From Sphingomonas sp. LT1P40 (GTDB lineage: Bacteria; Pseudomonadota; Alphaproteobacteria; Sphingomonadales; Sphingomonadaceae), in assembly GCF_036663835.1 (NCBI RefSeq), contig NZ_JAXOJT010000001.1:1736001-1800000 (forward strand): 64,000 nt of DNA. Reading direction: 5' to 3'. A program made the translations under genes and the position numbers. Positions 1 to 8,317 of this stretch are shown one piece after another. The notes beneath the pieces were generated by a model, which ran no database searches, had not been told where the DNA came from, and worked only from the letters and a program-made list of their open reading frames with translations. Every line of letters begins with the position of its first letter. Positions within the stretch are counted from its first letter, which is position 1.

Positions 1-1
1 C

Positions 2-34
2 AAGATGAACCGCATGGGACAAGTTTTGGAATGA
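2..34 (+). CDS. C-terminal tail of an upstream gene, possibly rapZ (partial)
   Basis: Only the last ten codons (KMNRMGQVLE, stop TGA at 32-34) are inside the window. The stop overlaps the ATG of the EIIA gene in an ATGA arrangement, which argues for a translated, coupled upstream gene. In many alphaproteobacteria the gene before EIIA(Man)-HPr is rapZ (nucleotide-binding RNase adapter, near hprK), so that is the likeliest identity. This is inferred from gene order; the tail itself is too short to identify. Confidence 0.35.
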   Translation, partial: KMNRMGQVLE

Positions 35-438
35 TCGGTCTGGTACTCGTGACGCACGGGCGGCTCGCGGAAGAGTTCGTCGTCGCGATGGAGCATGTGG
101 TCGGCAAGCAGGAGCGCATTGCCACCATCTCGATCGGCCCCGAGGACGATATGGAGGGTCGGCGCGCCGACATCGCCGCAGCCATCGCCGAAGTCGATGC
201 CGGGCGCGGCGTGATCGTGCTGACCGACCTGTTCGGCGGTACGCCCTCGAACCTCGCCATCTCGCTGATGGACGCGGGCAAGGTCGAGGTGATTGCGGGC
301 ATTAACCTGCCCATGCTGATCCGGCTGGGCGGCGCACGCAAGACGATGAAGGTCGCCGAAGCCGTCGCCGCTGCGCGCGAGGCGGGCCGTAAATACATCA
401 CCGTCGCATCCGAAGTTTTGGGGGAGGCCGCCGCTTGA
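31..438 (+). CDS. PTS system mannose-type EIIA component
   Basis: A 135-residue cytoplasmic phosphotransferase domain of the EIIA(Man) fold. The first strand and loop (IGLVLVTHG) carry His9, the expected phosphorylated residue, and the later stretch LTDLFGGTPSN is the family's second signature. It would accept phosphate from HPr. In alphaproteobacteria such stand-alone EIIA proteins belong to a regulatory PTS tied to HPr kinase rather than to sugar uptake, and no sugar permease (EIIB/EIIC) is nearby. The ATG overlaps the upstream stop, and its own stop overlaps the TTG start of the HPr gene, so the three genes look translationally coupled. Confidence 0.9.
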   Translation: MIGLVLVTHGRLAEEFVVAMEHVVGKQERIATISIGPEDDMEGRRADIAAAIAEVDAGRGVIVLTDLFGGTPSNLAISLMDAGKVEVIAGINLPMLIRLGGARKTMKVAEAVAAAREAGRKYITVASEVLGEAAA

Positions 439-707
439 GTCGTACCAGTCGCACCGTCCTGATCGGCAACCGCCGCGGCCTGCATGCCCGCGCCAGCGCC
501 AAATTCGTCACCCTCGCCTCGACTCAGCCGGTCGAACTGACCGTGGAGAAGGACGGTAATTCGGTCACCGGCACGTCGATCATGGGCCTGATGATGCTGG
601 GCGCGGCGATGGGCGACACGATCACGATCAGCGCGGCAGGCGACGGCGCCGAAGCTGCGGTGCTGACGCTGGTCGAACTGGTCGAGGACCGGTTTGGGGA
701 GGATTGA
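435..707 (+). CDS. HPr family phosphocarrier protein
   Basis: A 90-residue HPr. The motif GLHARAS contains His17, which takes phosphate from enzyme I and passes it to EIIA. Ser48 in the TSIMGLMML stretch lies at the place of the regulatory serine that HPr kinase modifies. The start is a TTG at 435-437 overlapping the stop of the EIIA gene; the alternative is loss of the conserved N-terminal strand. Together with EIIA it forms the core of a regulatory PTS. The enzyme I gene (ptsP or ptsI) is not in the window. Confidence 0.92.
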   Translation: MSRTSRTVLIGNRRGLHARASAKFVTLASTQPVELTVEKDGNSVTGTSIMGLMMLGAAMGDTITISAAGDGAEAAVLTLVELVEDRFGED

Positions 708-727
708 GTCTGCCAACCTTTGTCGCT

Positions 728-757
728 ATGTGTATCAAATGCCAGAAGGATACACAT
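728..757. promoter_or_regulatory. Inverted repeat, probable VapB operator
   Basis: ATGTGTATC (728-736) and GATACACAT (749-757) form a perfect 9-bp inverted repeat with a 12-base spacer. The right arm ends one base before the vapB ATG at 759, and the AGAAGGA ribosome-binding site lies between the arms. VapB-type antitoxins are known to bind such palindromes in their own promoters, so this is the likely autoregulatory site, positioned to block translation or transcription initiation. Confidence 0.6.
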
Positions 758-758
758 C

Positions 759-953
759 ATGCGCACCAACATTGTAATCGACGACGAGTTGATGGCCAAG
801 GCCATGGAGGCTTCCGGCGCTAAAACGAAGCGTGAGGCGGTAGAGGAAGCGCTCCGCACGATGATCCGGTTTCACAATCAGCAGGAAATCAGAAAGTATC
901 GCGGCAAACTCACATCGTGGGAAGGTGACCTTGAGACGATGCGTCTCGACTGA
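759..953 (+). CDS. vapB: VapB-type antitoxin
   Basis: A 64-residue protein whose N-terminus (MRTNIVIDDELMAKA) resembles the ribbon-helix-helix strand and helix of the VapB/DUF2191 antitoxins. The C-terminal part, rich in charge and with RKYRGKLTSW, would be the toxin-wrapping tail. The ATG at 759 was chosen because AGAAGGA precedes it at the right distance; an upstream in-frame start would read through the palindromic operator. The stop overlaps the ATG of vapC (TGATG), the usual coupling in toxin-antitoxin operons. Expected role: repress the operon and neutralise the toxin. Confidence 0.85.
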   Translation: MRTNIVIDDELMAKAMEASGAKTKREAVEEALRTMIRFHNQQEIRKYRGKLTSWEGDLETMRLD

Positions 954-1351
954 TGATCCTTGTCGATTCCAGCATCTGGATTGATTATTTTCGCGGGTCT
1001 GTGACCGCGCATACCGATCAGCTTGATCGCATGCTGGATACGAAGGACCTGGCCGTCGGCGACCTCATCCTGACGGAGGTGCTTCGCGGCTTTACGAGTG
1101 ATCTGGAGTTCGAGAAGGCACGGCGTCTGATGATCCGCCAACCATCGGTGGTGATTGGTGGATCGCAGGTCGCCTTGAAGGCGGCCCAGAACTTCCGCTC
1201 GCTGCGCCGTCGCGGCATCACCATTCGCAAGACCATCGACACGCTGATCGCCACGCGTTGCATCGTCGACAACATCCCACTGCTCTATTCCGACCGCGAC
1301 TTCGATCCGTTCGTCGAACATCTTGGACTCATGCCTTGCCCCGCGAAATAA
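953..1351 (+). CDS. vapC: VapC-type PIN-domain ribonuclease toxin
   Basis: A 132-residue PIN domain. The acidic active-site residues are visible in order: Asp5 (LVDSSIWIDYF), Glu42 (LTEVLRGF), Asp96 (KTIDTLIA) and Asp114/Asp116 (SDRDFDPF), which together bind the metal used to cut RNA. Length and motif order are typical of VapC toxins, which cleave tRNA or rRNA when freed from VapB. Its last 16 bases overlap the probable TTG start of the RNA methyltransferase downstream, suggesting the pair was inserted tightly against that gene. Confidence 0.9.
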   Translation: MILVDSSIWIDYFRGSVTAHTDQLDRMLDTKDLAVGDLILTEVLRGFTSDLEFEKARRLMIRQPSVVIGGSQVALKAAQNFRSLRRRGITIRKTIDTLIATRCIVDNIPLLYSDRDFDPFVEHLGLMPCPAK

Positions 1352-2136
1352 CCGCCTTCTCCAACCCGCTGGTCAAGCGCGTCCGCTCGCTCCGCGACAA
1401 GAAGCATCGCCGCGACGAGGGGCTGTTTCTGGCCGAGGGTCTGCGCATCCTGACCGAGGCGCGCGAGACGGGCATCCTTCCAGACTATCTGTTCTTCGCC
1501 AAAGGGCATGAGACCCACGAACTCGCCGCTGCCCTGATCGCCGAGACCGAGGCAGCGGGGGGTGAGGCGATTGCGACCGATGCCGACATCCTCTCCAAAC
1601 TATCGGGCAAGGACAATCCCGGTGCCGTCGTCGGCGTCTATCGCGAGTTTCCGACCGATCTTGCGCGGCTTGACCGCAGCACCGCGCCGATCTGGCTGGT
1701 CGCGGAGCGGCTGCGCGATCCCGGCAATCTCGGCACCATCCTGCGCACCGCAGATGCCGTTGGCGCGGGCGGGCTGATCCTGATCGACCAGTGCGTCGAT
1801 CCATTCAGCGTCGAGGCTGTGCGCGCCAGCATGGGGGCATTGTTCACCATCCCCATCGCCCGCGCGCCATGGGAGGAATTCCACGACTGGCTCCGCGCCG
1901 GTCCCGGCCAGTTGGTCGGCCTCGCATTGGAAGGCGCCGTGGACTATCGCACGCCTGACTTTGCCGCACCGGTATTCCTGCTCACCGGCAACGAGGCACA
2001 GGGGCTGCCGTCCGCTTATGCCGAAGCGTGCGACGTCCGCGTGAAAATCCCGATGCTGGGCAAGGCCGACAGCCTCAACGCCGCCGTCGCCACGGCGGTC
2101 ATGGCCTATGCCGTGCTCGACCGAATCCGTCGGTAG
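1336..2136 (+). CDS. TrmH/SpoU family RNA 2'-O-methyltransferase
   Basis: A 266-residue SPOUT methyltransferase. An N-terminal substrate-binding part (ITAFSNPLVKRVRSLRDKKH, GLFLAEG) precedes the knotted SAM-binding domain with RDPGNLGTILRTADA, LLTGNEAQGLP and the final IPMLGKADSLNAAVA signature. It would methylate a ribose in rRNA or tRNA using SAM; the exact site cannot be told. The start was set at TTG 1336 because homology-like sequence begins there; no good ribosome-binding site is seen and the start lies inside the end of vapC. An ATT or an earlier start cannot be excluded. Confidence 0.85.
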   Translation: MPREITAFSNPLVKRVRSLRDKKHRRDEGLFLAEGLRILTEARETGILPDYLFFAKGHETHELAAALIAETEAAGGEAIATDADILSKLSGKDNPGAVVGVYREFPTDLARLDRSTAPIWLVAERLRDPGNLGTILRTADAVGAGGLILIDQCVDPFSVEAVRASMGALFTIPIARAPWEEFHDWLRAGPGQLVGLALEGAVDYRTPDFAAPVFLLTGNEAQGLPSAYAEACDVRVKIPMLGKADSLNAAVATAVMAYAVLDRIRR

Positions 2137-2196
2137 TTCGTTCTCTAAAACCGTTGCACATCGGCAACAGGCTCAGCCCAGACTCGAAACGCGATC

Positions 2197-2221
2197 GGAA
2201 CAAAACCCGATTCCGCGCGTC
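2197..2221 (+). promoter_or_regulatory. Possible general-stress (EcfG-type) promoter
   Basis: GGAAC at 2197-2201, 16 bases, then CGTC at 2218-2221 resembles the alphaproteobacterial EcfG promoter consensus GGAAC-N16/17-CGTT with one mismatch in the -10 element. It lies 27 bases before the ATG of the small zinc-ribbon gene. It is a pattern match only, with no experimental support. Confidence 0.35.
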
Positions 2222-2248
2222 GAAAGGAGCAAGTCTGGAGACGAAACG

Positions 2249-2485
2249 ATGTATTACGACAAGACCCCCTTCACCGCCGTCAACAGCGGTTATCGCGTGG
2301 CCTTTCGCCCCGGCGAGCAGAATGTATGCCCCGGCTGCGGCCAATCGCACTGGATGATCGGACGGATGACGGCCGAGTGCGCCTTCTGCGCCACCGCATT
2401 GCCAATCAACACCGGCGGCACGTTCGGCGCAGGCCTGTTCCGCGTCAGCCACAAGCCGCAACCCTTCGCGCCGCTCGCGGCATAG
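2249..2485 (+). CDS. Small zinc-ribbon protein of unknown function
   Basis: A 78-residue protein with two Cys-X2-Cys pairs (CPGCG near residue 28 and CAFC near residue 48), the arrangement of a zinc ribbon. No enzymatic motif is present and the gene is not recognised beyond that. The ATG at 2249 follows CTGGAG at good spacing; in-frame codons further upstream lack such a site. It stands alone between the methyltransferase and cysS, after a possible EcfG-type promoter and before a GC-rich hairpin. It could be a small nucleic-acid or protein-binding factor, but nothing shows which. Confidence 0.7.
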   Translation: MYYDKTPFTAVNSGYRVAFRPGEQNVCPGCGQSHWMIGRMTAECAFCATALPINTGGTFGAGLFRVSHKPQPFAPLAA

Positions 2486-2493
2486 CGCTTTGC

Positions 2494-2521
2494 GCGGAGG
2501 CGGTTTGACCGCCGCCTCCGC
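2494..2521 (+). terminator. GC-rich hairpin between zinc-ribbon gene and cysS
   Basis: GCGGAGGCGG (2494-2503) pairs perfectly with CCGCCTCCGC (2512-2521) around an 8-base loop. There is no T tract, so it is either a weak terminator for the small gene or a structure in the cysS leader. It ends 17 bases before the cysS ATG. Confidence 0.45.
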
Positions 2522-2538
2522 CGCGCTATTGCGCCCTT

Positions 2539-3969
2539 ATGACCGGCGCACCCCTTACCCTTTACAATTCACTCACGCGTAGCCTCGAACCGTTCGAGCC
2601 GATCGACCCCGACAAGGGCGCGCGCGTCTATTCCTGCGGCCCGACCGTGTATAGCGACCCGCATCTCGGCAACCTGCGCGCCTATGTCTTTACCGACACG
2701 CTGAGCCGCGTGCTGCGCTGGAAGGGTCACAAGCTCACCCACGTTCTCAACATCACCGATGTCGGCCATCTGACGTCCGACGCCGACGCGGGCGAGGACA
2801 AGATGGAGGCGGCGGCGAAGCAGCGCGGGCAGAGCGCGTGGGACATTTCGCGTCATTACGCCGATGTCTTCCGCCGCAATCTGCGCGACCTCAACATCCG
2901 CACGCCCGACCACATGCCGCTCGCCACCGATTACGTCGCAAAGATGATCGCGTTTGCGGAGGGCTTTGCCGAGGCCAATTGCTACCAGCTCGACAGCGGC
3001 CTCTATTTCGACAGCACCAGCGTCCCCGACTACGGCAAGCTCTCCGGCAGTCAGGACGACGAGCGCGAAGGCCGGATCGAAAGCGTCGACGGCAAGCGCC
3101 ACCCACAGGATTTCGCGATCTGGCGCACCACCCCGGCGGGTGAGACGCGACAGATGGAATGGGATTCCCCTTGGGGTCGCGGCGCACCCGGCTGGCACCT
3201 GGAATGCTCGGTGATGAGCGCGGAACTGCTCGGCCTGCCGTTCGACATCCATACCGGCGGTATCGACCACCGCGAAATCCACCATGTGAACGAGATCGCA
3301 CAGAATCAGGCGCATTGCGGCTGTGGCGACAGCGGTGCGCGTTTCTGGATGCACAACAACTTTCTCGTTGATCGCGGCGGGAAAATGTCGAAGTCAAAGG
3401 GCGGCATCGCCACGCTCGATGCGCTGGTGGCAAAAGGCGTGCATCCGCTGGCCTACCGCCTGATGTGCCTCAGCGCGCATTACCGCAGCGAGTTGGAATT
3501 CAGCACAGAAAACCTCACGGCCGCGCTCACCCGCCTGCGCCGCCTCGTTCTTGCTGCCGAGAAATTCCGCAACGCCGAAGGTATGGGCGCTGGCGATGCC
3601 GGCAACTATCTCGAACGCCTCGACGCCGCCGTGTCCGACGATCTCAACACGCCCCGGGCACTGCCGGCGCTTGAGGAACTGCTCGCAGACAAGCAACTCG
3701 GCACGGAAGCACGACTGATCGCTCTCGCCCAGTTCGGCGAAGTTCTCGGGCTCGACCTACTCGACCTCACCCGCGCCGACCTGCGCGTCCGCCCCGCCGA
3801 CGCGCTGGTGACCGAGACCGAGATCGAAGCCCGTCTGACCGAACGCAGGGAAGCCCGCGCGGCAAAGGACTTCGCCCGGTCCGACGCAATCCGCGACGAA
3901 TTACTGGGCGCGGGGGTCGAGGTGATGGACGGCGATCCGCTGGGCTGGGACTGGCGGATCGAGCTATGA
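2539..3969 (+). CDS. cysS: Cysteine--tRNA ligase
   Basis: A 476-residue class I aminoacyl-tRNA synthetase that charges tRNA-Cys. Near the N-terminus is the zinc-ligand region YSCGPTVY (Cys33) followed by the HIGH-type motif PHLGN at 41-45. The ECSVMS and HHVNE stretches provide the other zinc ligands, and the KMSKS loop is complete at 282-286. The C-terminal helical domain ends normally and length is that of the family. It overlaps the next gene by the ATGA at 3966-3969, so the dehydrogenase is probably co-translated with it. Confidence 0.97.
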   Translation: MTGAPLTLYNSLTRSLEPFEPIDPDKGARVYSCGPTVYSDPHLGNLRAYVFTDTLSRVLRWKGHKLTHVLNITDVGHLTSDADAGEDKMEAAAKQRGQSAWDISRHYADVFRRNLRDLNIRTPDHMPLATDYVAKMIAFAEGFAEANCYQLDSGLYFDSTSVPDYGKLSGSQDDEREGRIESVDGKRHPQDFAIWRTTPAGETRQMEWDSPWGRGAPGWHLECSVMSAELLGLPFDIHTGGIDHREIHHVNEIAQNQAHCGCGDSGARFWMHNNFLVDRGGKMSKSKGGIATLDALVAKGVHPLAYRLMCLSAHYRSELEFSTENLTAALTRLRRLVLAAEKFRNAEGMGAGDAGNYLERLDAAVSDDLNTPRALPALEELLADKQLGTEARLIALAQFGEVLGLDLLDLTRADLRVRPADALVTETEIEARLTERREARAAKDFARSDAIRDELLGAGVEVMDGDPLGWDWRIEL

Positions 3970-4901
3970 AAGCCGTCCTCCCCGCCCTCGCCCGTCCGCT
4001 GATCGAACCGGGCCTGCCGCCGGAAATTCAGGCTCATTGGTTTACCAGCCGTGAGGAGGCCATCGCCCTCATCACCGATGCCGACATCGCCTGGGTCGAT
4101 ATGCAGCGCCCCGGATGGACCGGCGAGATCGCCGCGCAGGGCGAGCGCCTCAAATGGCTCTCCACCATCTATGCCGGGATCGACGCGTTCGACACCGGCC
4201 TGCTGCGCCAGCGCGGCACGATCCTGACCAATGGCGTCGGCATCAACGCGCTCGCCGTCGCCGAATATGCGGTGATGGGCGTGCTGACCGCCGCCAAGCG
4301 CTTCGACCAGGTCGTGCGCGCGCAGGACCGCCGCGAATGGCTGACCGACGCGCCGGGCAAGGTCGAACTGTTCGAGACCAGAGCGCTGATCGTCGGATAT
4401 GGCACCATTGGGCGGATGATCGGCGATCGGCTCGCCGCGTTCGGCGTCGATGTTACCGGCGTCACCCGATCGGGCCGCGACGGCACGCTGACGCCCGACG
4501 AGTGGCGAGCACGGATCGGCGATTACAACTGGATCGTCCTCGCCGCCCCCTCCACCGCCGAAACCGCCACCCTTTTCGGCGCGGACGAAATCGCGGCGAT
4601 GAAATCCGGTGCATGGCTCATCAACGTCGCGCGCGGTGACATGGTGGATCAGGCCGCGCTGATGGAAGCGCTGACCAAACGACGCATCGGCGGCGCGTTC
4701 CTCGACGTCACCGACCCCGAACCGATGCCCGCCGATCATCCGTTATGGACCACCCCCAACTGCATCGTCACCATGCACCTCTCCGGCCGTTCACAGACGA
4801 AGATGTTCATGCGCGCCGCCGCCCTGTTCCTCGACAATGCCCGCGCGTTCGTCGCCGGAAACCCCATGACCAACATCGTCGATCTCGACGCGGGCTACTG
4901 A
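3966..4901 (+). CDS. D-isomer-specific 2-hydroxyacid dehydrogenase family protein
   Basis: A 311-residue NAD(P)-dependent dehydrogenase of the glyoxylate/hydroxypyruvate reductase type. The nucleotide-binding loop GYGTIG is at 144-149, the catalytic arginine region is INVARGDMVD, the glutamate lies in DVTDPEPMP and the histidine in TMHLSGRS. The substrate is not evident from sequence; 2-keto acids such as glyoxylate or hydroxypyruvate are likely. Start ATG overlaps the cysS stop. It sits 18 bases before trpG but has no known role in tryptophan synthesis. Confidence 0.87.
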   Translation: MKAVLPALARPLIEPGLPPEIQAHWFTSREEAIALITDADIAWVDMQRPGWTGEIAAQGERLKWLSTIYAGIDAFDTGLLRQRGTILTNGVGINALAVAEYAVMGVLTAAKRFDQVVRAQDRREWLTDAPGKVELFETRALIVGYGTIGRMIGDRLAAFGVDVTGVTRSGRDGTLTPDEWRARIGDYNWIVLAAPSTAETATLFGADEIAAMKSGAWLINVARGDMVDQAALMEALTKRRIGGAFLDVTDPEPMPADHPLWTTPNCIVTMHLSGRSQTKMFMRAAALFLDNARAFVAGNPMTNIVDLDAGY

Positions 4902-4919
4902 CGCCGCTAGTCCCCATCC

Positions 4920-5504
4920 ATGATCCTCGTCATCGACAATTACGACAGCTTCACCTGGAACCTCGTCCATTATCTGATGGACCTGGGCGCGGAGGTGAAG
5001 GTCGTGCGCAACGACGCCCTCACCGCGCGTGAAGCGATCGAAAGCAATGCACAGGCGTTCCTGCTATCGCCCGGCCCGTGCACCCCGAACGAGGCGGGGA
5101 TCAGCCTCGACCTCGTCGCTGCCTGTGCCGATGTCGGCAAGCCGCTGCTCGGCGTGTGCCTCGGCCACCAGTCGATCGGCCAGCATTTCGGGGGCCAGGT
5201 CGTTCGCGGCGGCCTGATGCACGGCAAGACCAGCCCGATCAGCCATGACGGCACTGGCCTGTTCACGGACCTGCCCAGCCCGTTCACCGCCACCCGCTAT
5301 CACTCGCTGATCGTCACCGACATTCCTGACGAACTCGTGGTCAACGCCACTGCCGACGATGGCAGCGTCATGGCCTTCCGCCACGTCACGCTGCCGATCC
5401 ATAGCGTCCAGTTCCATCCCGAAAGCATCGCCACCGAACATGGCCACGCGATGCTGGCGAACTTCCTGAATCTCGCCGGAATCGGAGCAAAAACGCTCGC
5501 CTGA
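4920..5504 (+). CDS. trpG: Anthranilate synthase component II / aminodeoxychorismate synthase glutamine amidotransferase
   Basis: A 194-residue class I glutamine amidotransferase. The nucleophile is Cys80 in LLGVCLGHQ, and His166 and Glu168 (FHPES) complete the triad. The oxyanion loop PGPCTP is near 51-56. It hydrolyses glutamine to supply ammonia to TrpE for anthranilate formation and may also serve PabB. trpE is not next to it, but trpD and trpC follow 570 bases later on the same strand, with a PilZ gene in between, supporting the trpG name. Confidence 0.93.
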   Translation: MILVIDNYDSFTWNLVHYLMDLGAEVKVVRNDALTAREAIESNAQAFLLSPGPCTPNEAGISLDLVAACADVGKPLLGVCLGHQSIGQHFGGQVVRGGLMHGKTSPISHDGTGLFTDLPSPFTATRYHSLIVTDIPDELVVNATADDGSVMAFRHVTLPIHSVQFHPESIATEHGHAMLANFLNLAGIGAKTLA

Positions 5505-5598
5505 CACCACGGACGATAGAGGCCATTAACCCCTCTGCTTTAGCACTTTCCTCGATATGCAGGGTCGATACTGCCGAGCCGGCTTCACAGAGGATTTT

Positions 5599-6003
5599 AT
5601 GGGCGCATCGGTTATCCGCGACGATCTTCCCCACCGCACACCGCGTCAGCAGGTGTTGCTGGGTGCGGAGATTTGCGGATTTGGCGGCGGCACCCCGACC
5701 AGGCATCGCATCAAGGATTTGTCGATGACCGGCGCACGCATCGACCGCGCGGGGATGCTGAAATCCGGCTCGACCGTCCTGGTCTCGGTCGGCACGCTCC
5801 AGGCGGTCGGCGCGACCGTGGTGTGGGTCAAGGATGACGTCGCCGGGCTGCGCTTCGTCGAAGCGATCGACCCAGATGCCGCTCGCTCGAAAACGATCCT
5901 GCCCTCAGCCAGTCAGCCGGACCTGGCCATGAAACCGGTCGTCATCGAACAGCCACGCGCGAGCGCCGGGTGGATCAGGGATATGCGGAACCGTCATTTG
6001 TAA
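5599..6003 (+). CDS. PilZ domain protein
   Basis: A 134-residue protein that is essentially one PilZ domain. RTPRQQVLLGAEI resembles the N-terminal arginine motif, DLSMTGARID matches the D/N-x-S-x-x-G signature, and VVWVKDDVAGLRF the last strands. The arginines are spaced R-x2-R rather than the usual R-x3-R, so c-di-GMP binding is uncertain. AGAGGA at 5589-5594 fixes the ATG at 5599. It separates trpG from trpD, an unusual place for a second-messenger receptor; its target is unknown. Confidence 0.8.
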   Translation: MGASVIRDDLPHRTPRQQVLLGAEICGFGGGTPTRHRIKDLSMTGARIDRAGMLKSGSTVLVSVGTLQAVGATVVWVKDDVAGLRFVEAIDPDAARSKTILPSASQPDLAMKPVVIEQPRASAGWIRDMRNRHL

Positions 6004-6075
6004 CACAGGTCTGCTTGGGAGCGACCACAGCAGGATTTGCTCGACTCGCCGCCGCCGCGCCGGAATAGAGGCGCG

Positions 6076-7071
6076 GTGACCCGCTTCAGCCGCCTGCCCG
6101 ACCCCGCCACGCCGCTCGCCCGCGAAGCCGCGGCACAGGCGTTCGCCGACATTCTCGACGGCACCGCGCCGGAGGCGGAGATCGAGGCATTTCTCATCGC
6201 CCTGTCCGATCGCGGCGAAACCAGCATCGAAATCGCCGAAGCGGCACGAGCGATGCGCGCGCGGCTGATCCCCGTAAATGCCCCCGCCAATGCCATCGAC
6301 GTGTGCGGCACTGGCGGTGACGGCCACCACACGCTCAACGTTTCCACCGCCGTCGCCATCGTCGTCGCAGCCAGTGGCGTGCCGGTCGCCAAGCACGGCA
6401 ACCGCGCGGCATCTTCCAAATCGGGCGCGGCGGACACGCTCGAAGCGCTCGGCCTCGACCTCGACCGCGCGACCGCCAACGCCGAGGCCCACCTGGACGA
6501 CCTTGGCATCGCCTTCCTCTTCGCGGCGAAATATCACCCGGCGCTGGGCCGCATCGCGCCGATCCGCAAACGCATCGGACGGCGCACGATTTTCAACCTG
6601 ATGGGTCCGCTCGCCAATCCGGCGCGCGTCAGCCGCCAGCTGATCGGTATCGCCCGGCCCGACTACGCCCCCATCTATGCCGAGGCGTTGGAGCAGCTTG
6701 GCGTGACCGGCGCGGCGGTGGTCGCGGGCGAAGAGGGACTCGACGAACTCTCGCCCGAGGGGGCCAGCCTCATCGTCAGCATCGGCGATGTCAGCCTGCC
6801 GCCCCGCATCACGCCGGACGACGCGGGGCTGCAACGCCACCCGCTCACCGCGCTTCGCGGCGGCGATGCACAGGAGAACGCCGCCGCGCTGCGCCGCCTG
6901 CTCATGGGCGAACGCGGCGCCTATCGTGACGCCGTCCTGCTCAACGCCGCCGCCGCCCTCGTCGTCGCTGGCGAGGCGATCGACCTGCGTGAGGGCGCGG
7001 AGGAGGCCGCCGAGACGATCGACAAGGGGCTTGCCAACGCCCTGCTCGACTGCTGGATCGCGGCGGCATGA
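6076..7071 (+). CDS. trpD: Anthranilate phosphoribosyltransferase
   Basis: A 331-residue enzyme joining anthranilate to PRPP in tryptophan synthesis. The PRPP-binding loop [14 protein letters not shown], the [15 protein letters not shown] motif and [10 protein letters not shown] are all present. The GTG at 6076 is preceded by TAGAGG and gives the family's usual length; earlier codons add an unconserved arginine-rich lead. Its last four bases overlap the trpC ATG (ATGA), so trpD-trpC are coupled. Confidence 0.95.
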   Translation: MTRFSRLPDPATPLAREAAAQAFADILDGTAPEAEIEAFLIALSDRGETSIEIAEAARAMRARLIPVNAPANAIDVCGTGGDGHHTLNVSTAVAIVVAASGVPVAKHGNRAASSKSGAADTLEALGLDLDRATANAEAHLDDLGIAFLFAAKYHPALGRIAPIRKRIGRRTIFNLMGPLANPARVSRQLIGIARPDYAPIYAEALEQLGVTGAAVVAGEEGLDELSPEGASLIVSIGDVSLPPRITPDDAGLQRHPLTALRGGDAQENAAALRRLLMGERGAYRDAVLLNAAAALVVAGEAIDLREGAEEAAETIDKGLANALLDCWIAAA

Positions 7072-7850
7072 ACACGCTCGACAAGATCCTCGGCGTAAAG
7101 CGCGACGAGGTGGCGGCCCGCAAGGCCGCAACCCCGCTCTCCGCGCTGTCCGAACGCGCGTTCGCGCAAACACCGCCGCGTGGTTTCCGCGCCGCGCTCG
7201 ATGCCAAAGCCGCGACCGGCTACGGCCTGATCGCGGAGATCAAGAAGGCCAGCCCGTCCAAGGGCCTGATCCGCGCCGATTTCGACCCCGCCGCACATGC
7301 CCGCGCCTACGCGGCGGGTGGTGCCGCCTGCCTCTCCGTCCTCACCGATGCCGAGTTCTTTCAGGGGCATGAGGATTATCTCATCGCTGCCCGCGCCACC
7401 TGCAACCTGCCCGTCCTGCGCAAGGATTTCATGGTCGATCCATGGCAGGTGATCGAGGCGCGCAGCATTGGGGCCGACGCGATCCTCATCATCGTCGCCG
7501 CGCTCGACGACACCCAGATGGCGGAGATCGAGGACGCCGCCATCGGCCTCGGCATGGACGTACTCGTCGAGGTCCATGACGCAGACGAGCTCGACCGCGC
7601 CCTCGCGCTCAAATCCCGCCTGATCGGAGTCAACAACCGCAACCTCAAGGACTTCAGCGTCTCGTTCGACCGCACCTATGAACTGGTCGGCAGCGCGCCC
7701 GCCGGTTGCACCTTCGTCGCCGAATCCGGCCTCACCACCCGCGCCGATCTCGACGCGATGGCCAAACACGGCGTCCGTTGTTTCCTGATCGGCGAGGCGC
7801 TGATGCGGCAGCAGGATGTCGAGGCCGCAACGTGGGCGATGATCGGGTGA
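7068..7850 (+). CDS. trpC: Indole-3-glycerol phosphate synthase
   Basis: A 260-residue TIM-barrel enzyme that closes the indole ring. The signature [11 protein letters not shown] lies near residues 58-68, with [21 protein letters not shown] and VAESGL further along, all in the normal order. It is a separate protein, not fused to TrpF. The stop overlaps the GTG start of moaC, so the tryptophan and molybdenum cofactor genes are read together, an arrangement common in sphingomonads. Confidence 0.97.
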   Translation: MNTLDKILGVKRDEVAARKAATPLSALSERAFAQTPPRGFRAALDAKAATGYGLIAEIKKASPSKGLIRADFDPAAHARAYAAGGAACLSVLTDAEFFQGHEDYLIAARATCNLPVLRKDFMVDPWQVIEARSIGADAILIIVAALDDTQMAEIEDAAIGLGMDVLVEVHDADELDRALALKSRLIGVNNRNLKDFSVSFDRTYELVGSAPAGCTFVAESGLTTRADLDAMAKHGVRCFLIGEALMRQQDVEAATWAMIG

Positions 7851-8314
7851 CCGACCTCACCCATCTCGACGAAACCGGGGCCGCGCGCATGGTCGATGTC
7901 GGCGCCAAGGCGGAGACGCAGCGTCAGGCCATCGCCACCGGCCGCATCGCCATGTCGCCGGAAGCCGCCAGCGCGATCCGCGACGGGCTGGTCAAGAAAG
8001 GCGACGTTCTCGCCGTCGCGCGCGTCGCCGGCATCATGGCGGCGAAGAAGACCGCCGACCTCATCCCGCTGTGCCACCCGCTCGCGCTGACCAAAATCAC
8101 GCTCGACCTGACTCCCGACACAACCGGCGTCACCGCCACCGCCACCGTCGCGCTGACCGGGCGCACCGGCGTTGAGATGGAGGCGCTCACCGCCGTCTCG
8201 GTTGCGCTGCTCACAGTCTACGACATGGCGAAAGCGCTCGACAAAGCCATGACGATCACCGGCATCCGCCTGCTGGAAAAGACCGGCGGCAAGTCCGGCG
8301 CCTGGACCGCCTGA
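7847..8314 (+). CDS. moaC: Cyclic pyranopterin monophosphate synthase
   Basis: A 155-residue MoaC, which turns the MoaA product into cyclic pyranopterin in molybdenum cofactor synthesis. Visible hallmarks are [10 protein letters not shown] near the start, [16 protein letters not shown] and the [12 protein letters not shown] stretch, then [11 protein letters not shown]. The GTG at 7847 in the GTGA overlap with trpC gives the expected N-terminus ([10 protein letters not shown]); no earlier start in frame fits. moeA lies 2.4 kb downstream on the same strand. Confidence 0.96.
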   Translation: MTDLTHLDETGAARMVDVGAKAETQRQAIATGRIAMSPEAASAIRDGLVKKGDVLAVARVAGIMAAKKTADLIPLCHPLALTKITLDLTPDTTGVTATATVALTGRTGVEMEALTAVSVALLTVYDMAKALDKAMTITGIRLLEKTGGKSGAWTA

Positions 8315-8317
8315 ACG

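Noticed and set aside
4902..6075. A trp attenuator or leader peptide before trpG or trpD
   Set aside because: No short frame with clustered Trp codons and no alternative hairpins were seen in these gaps.
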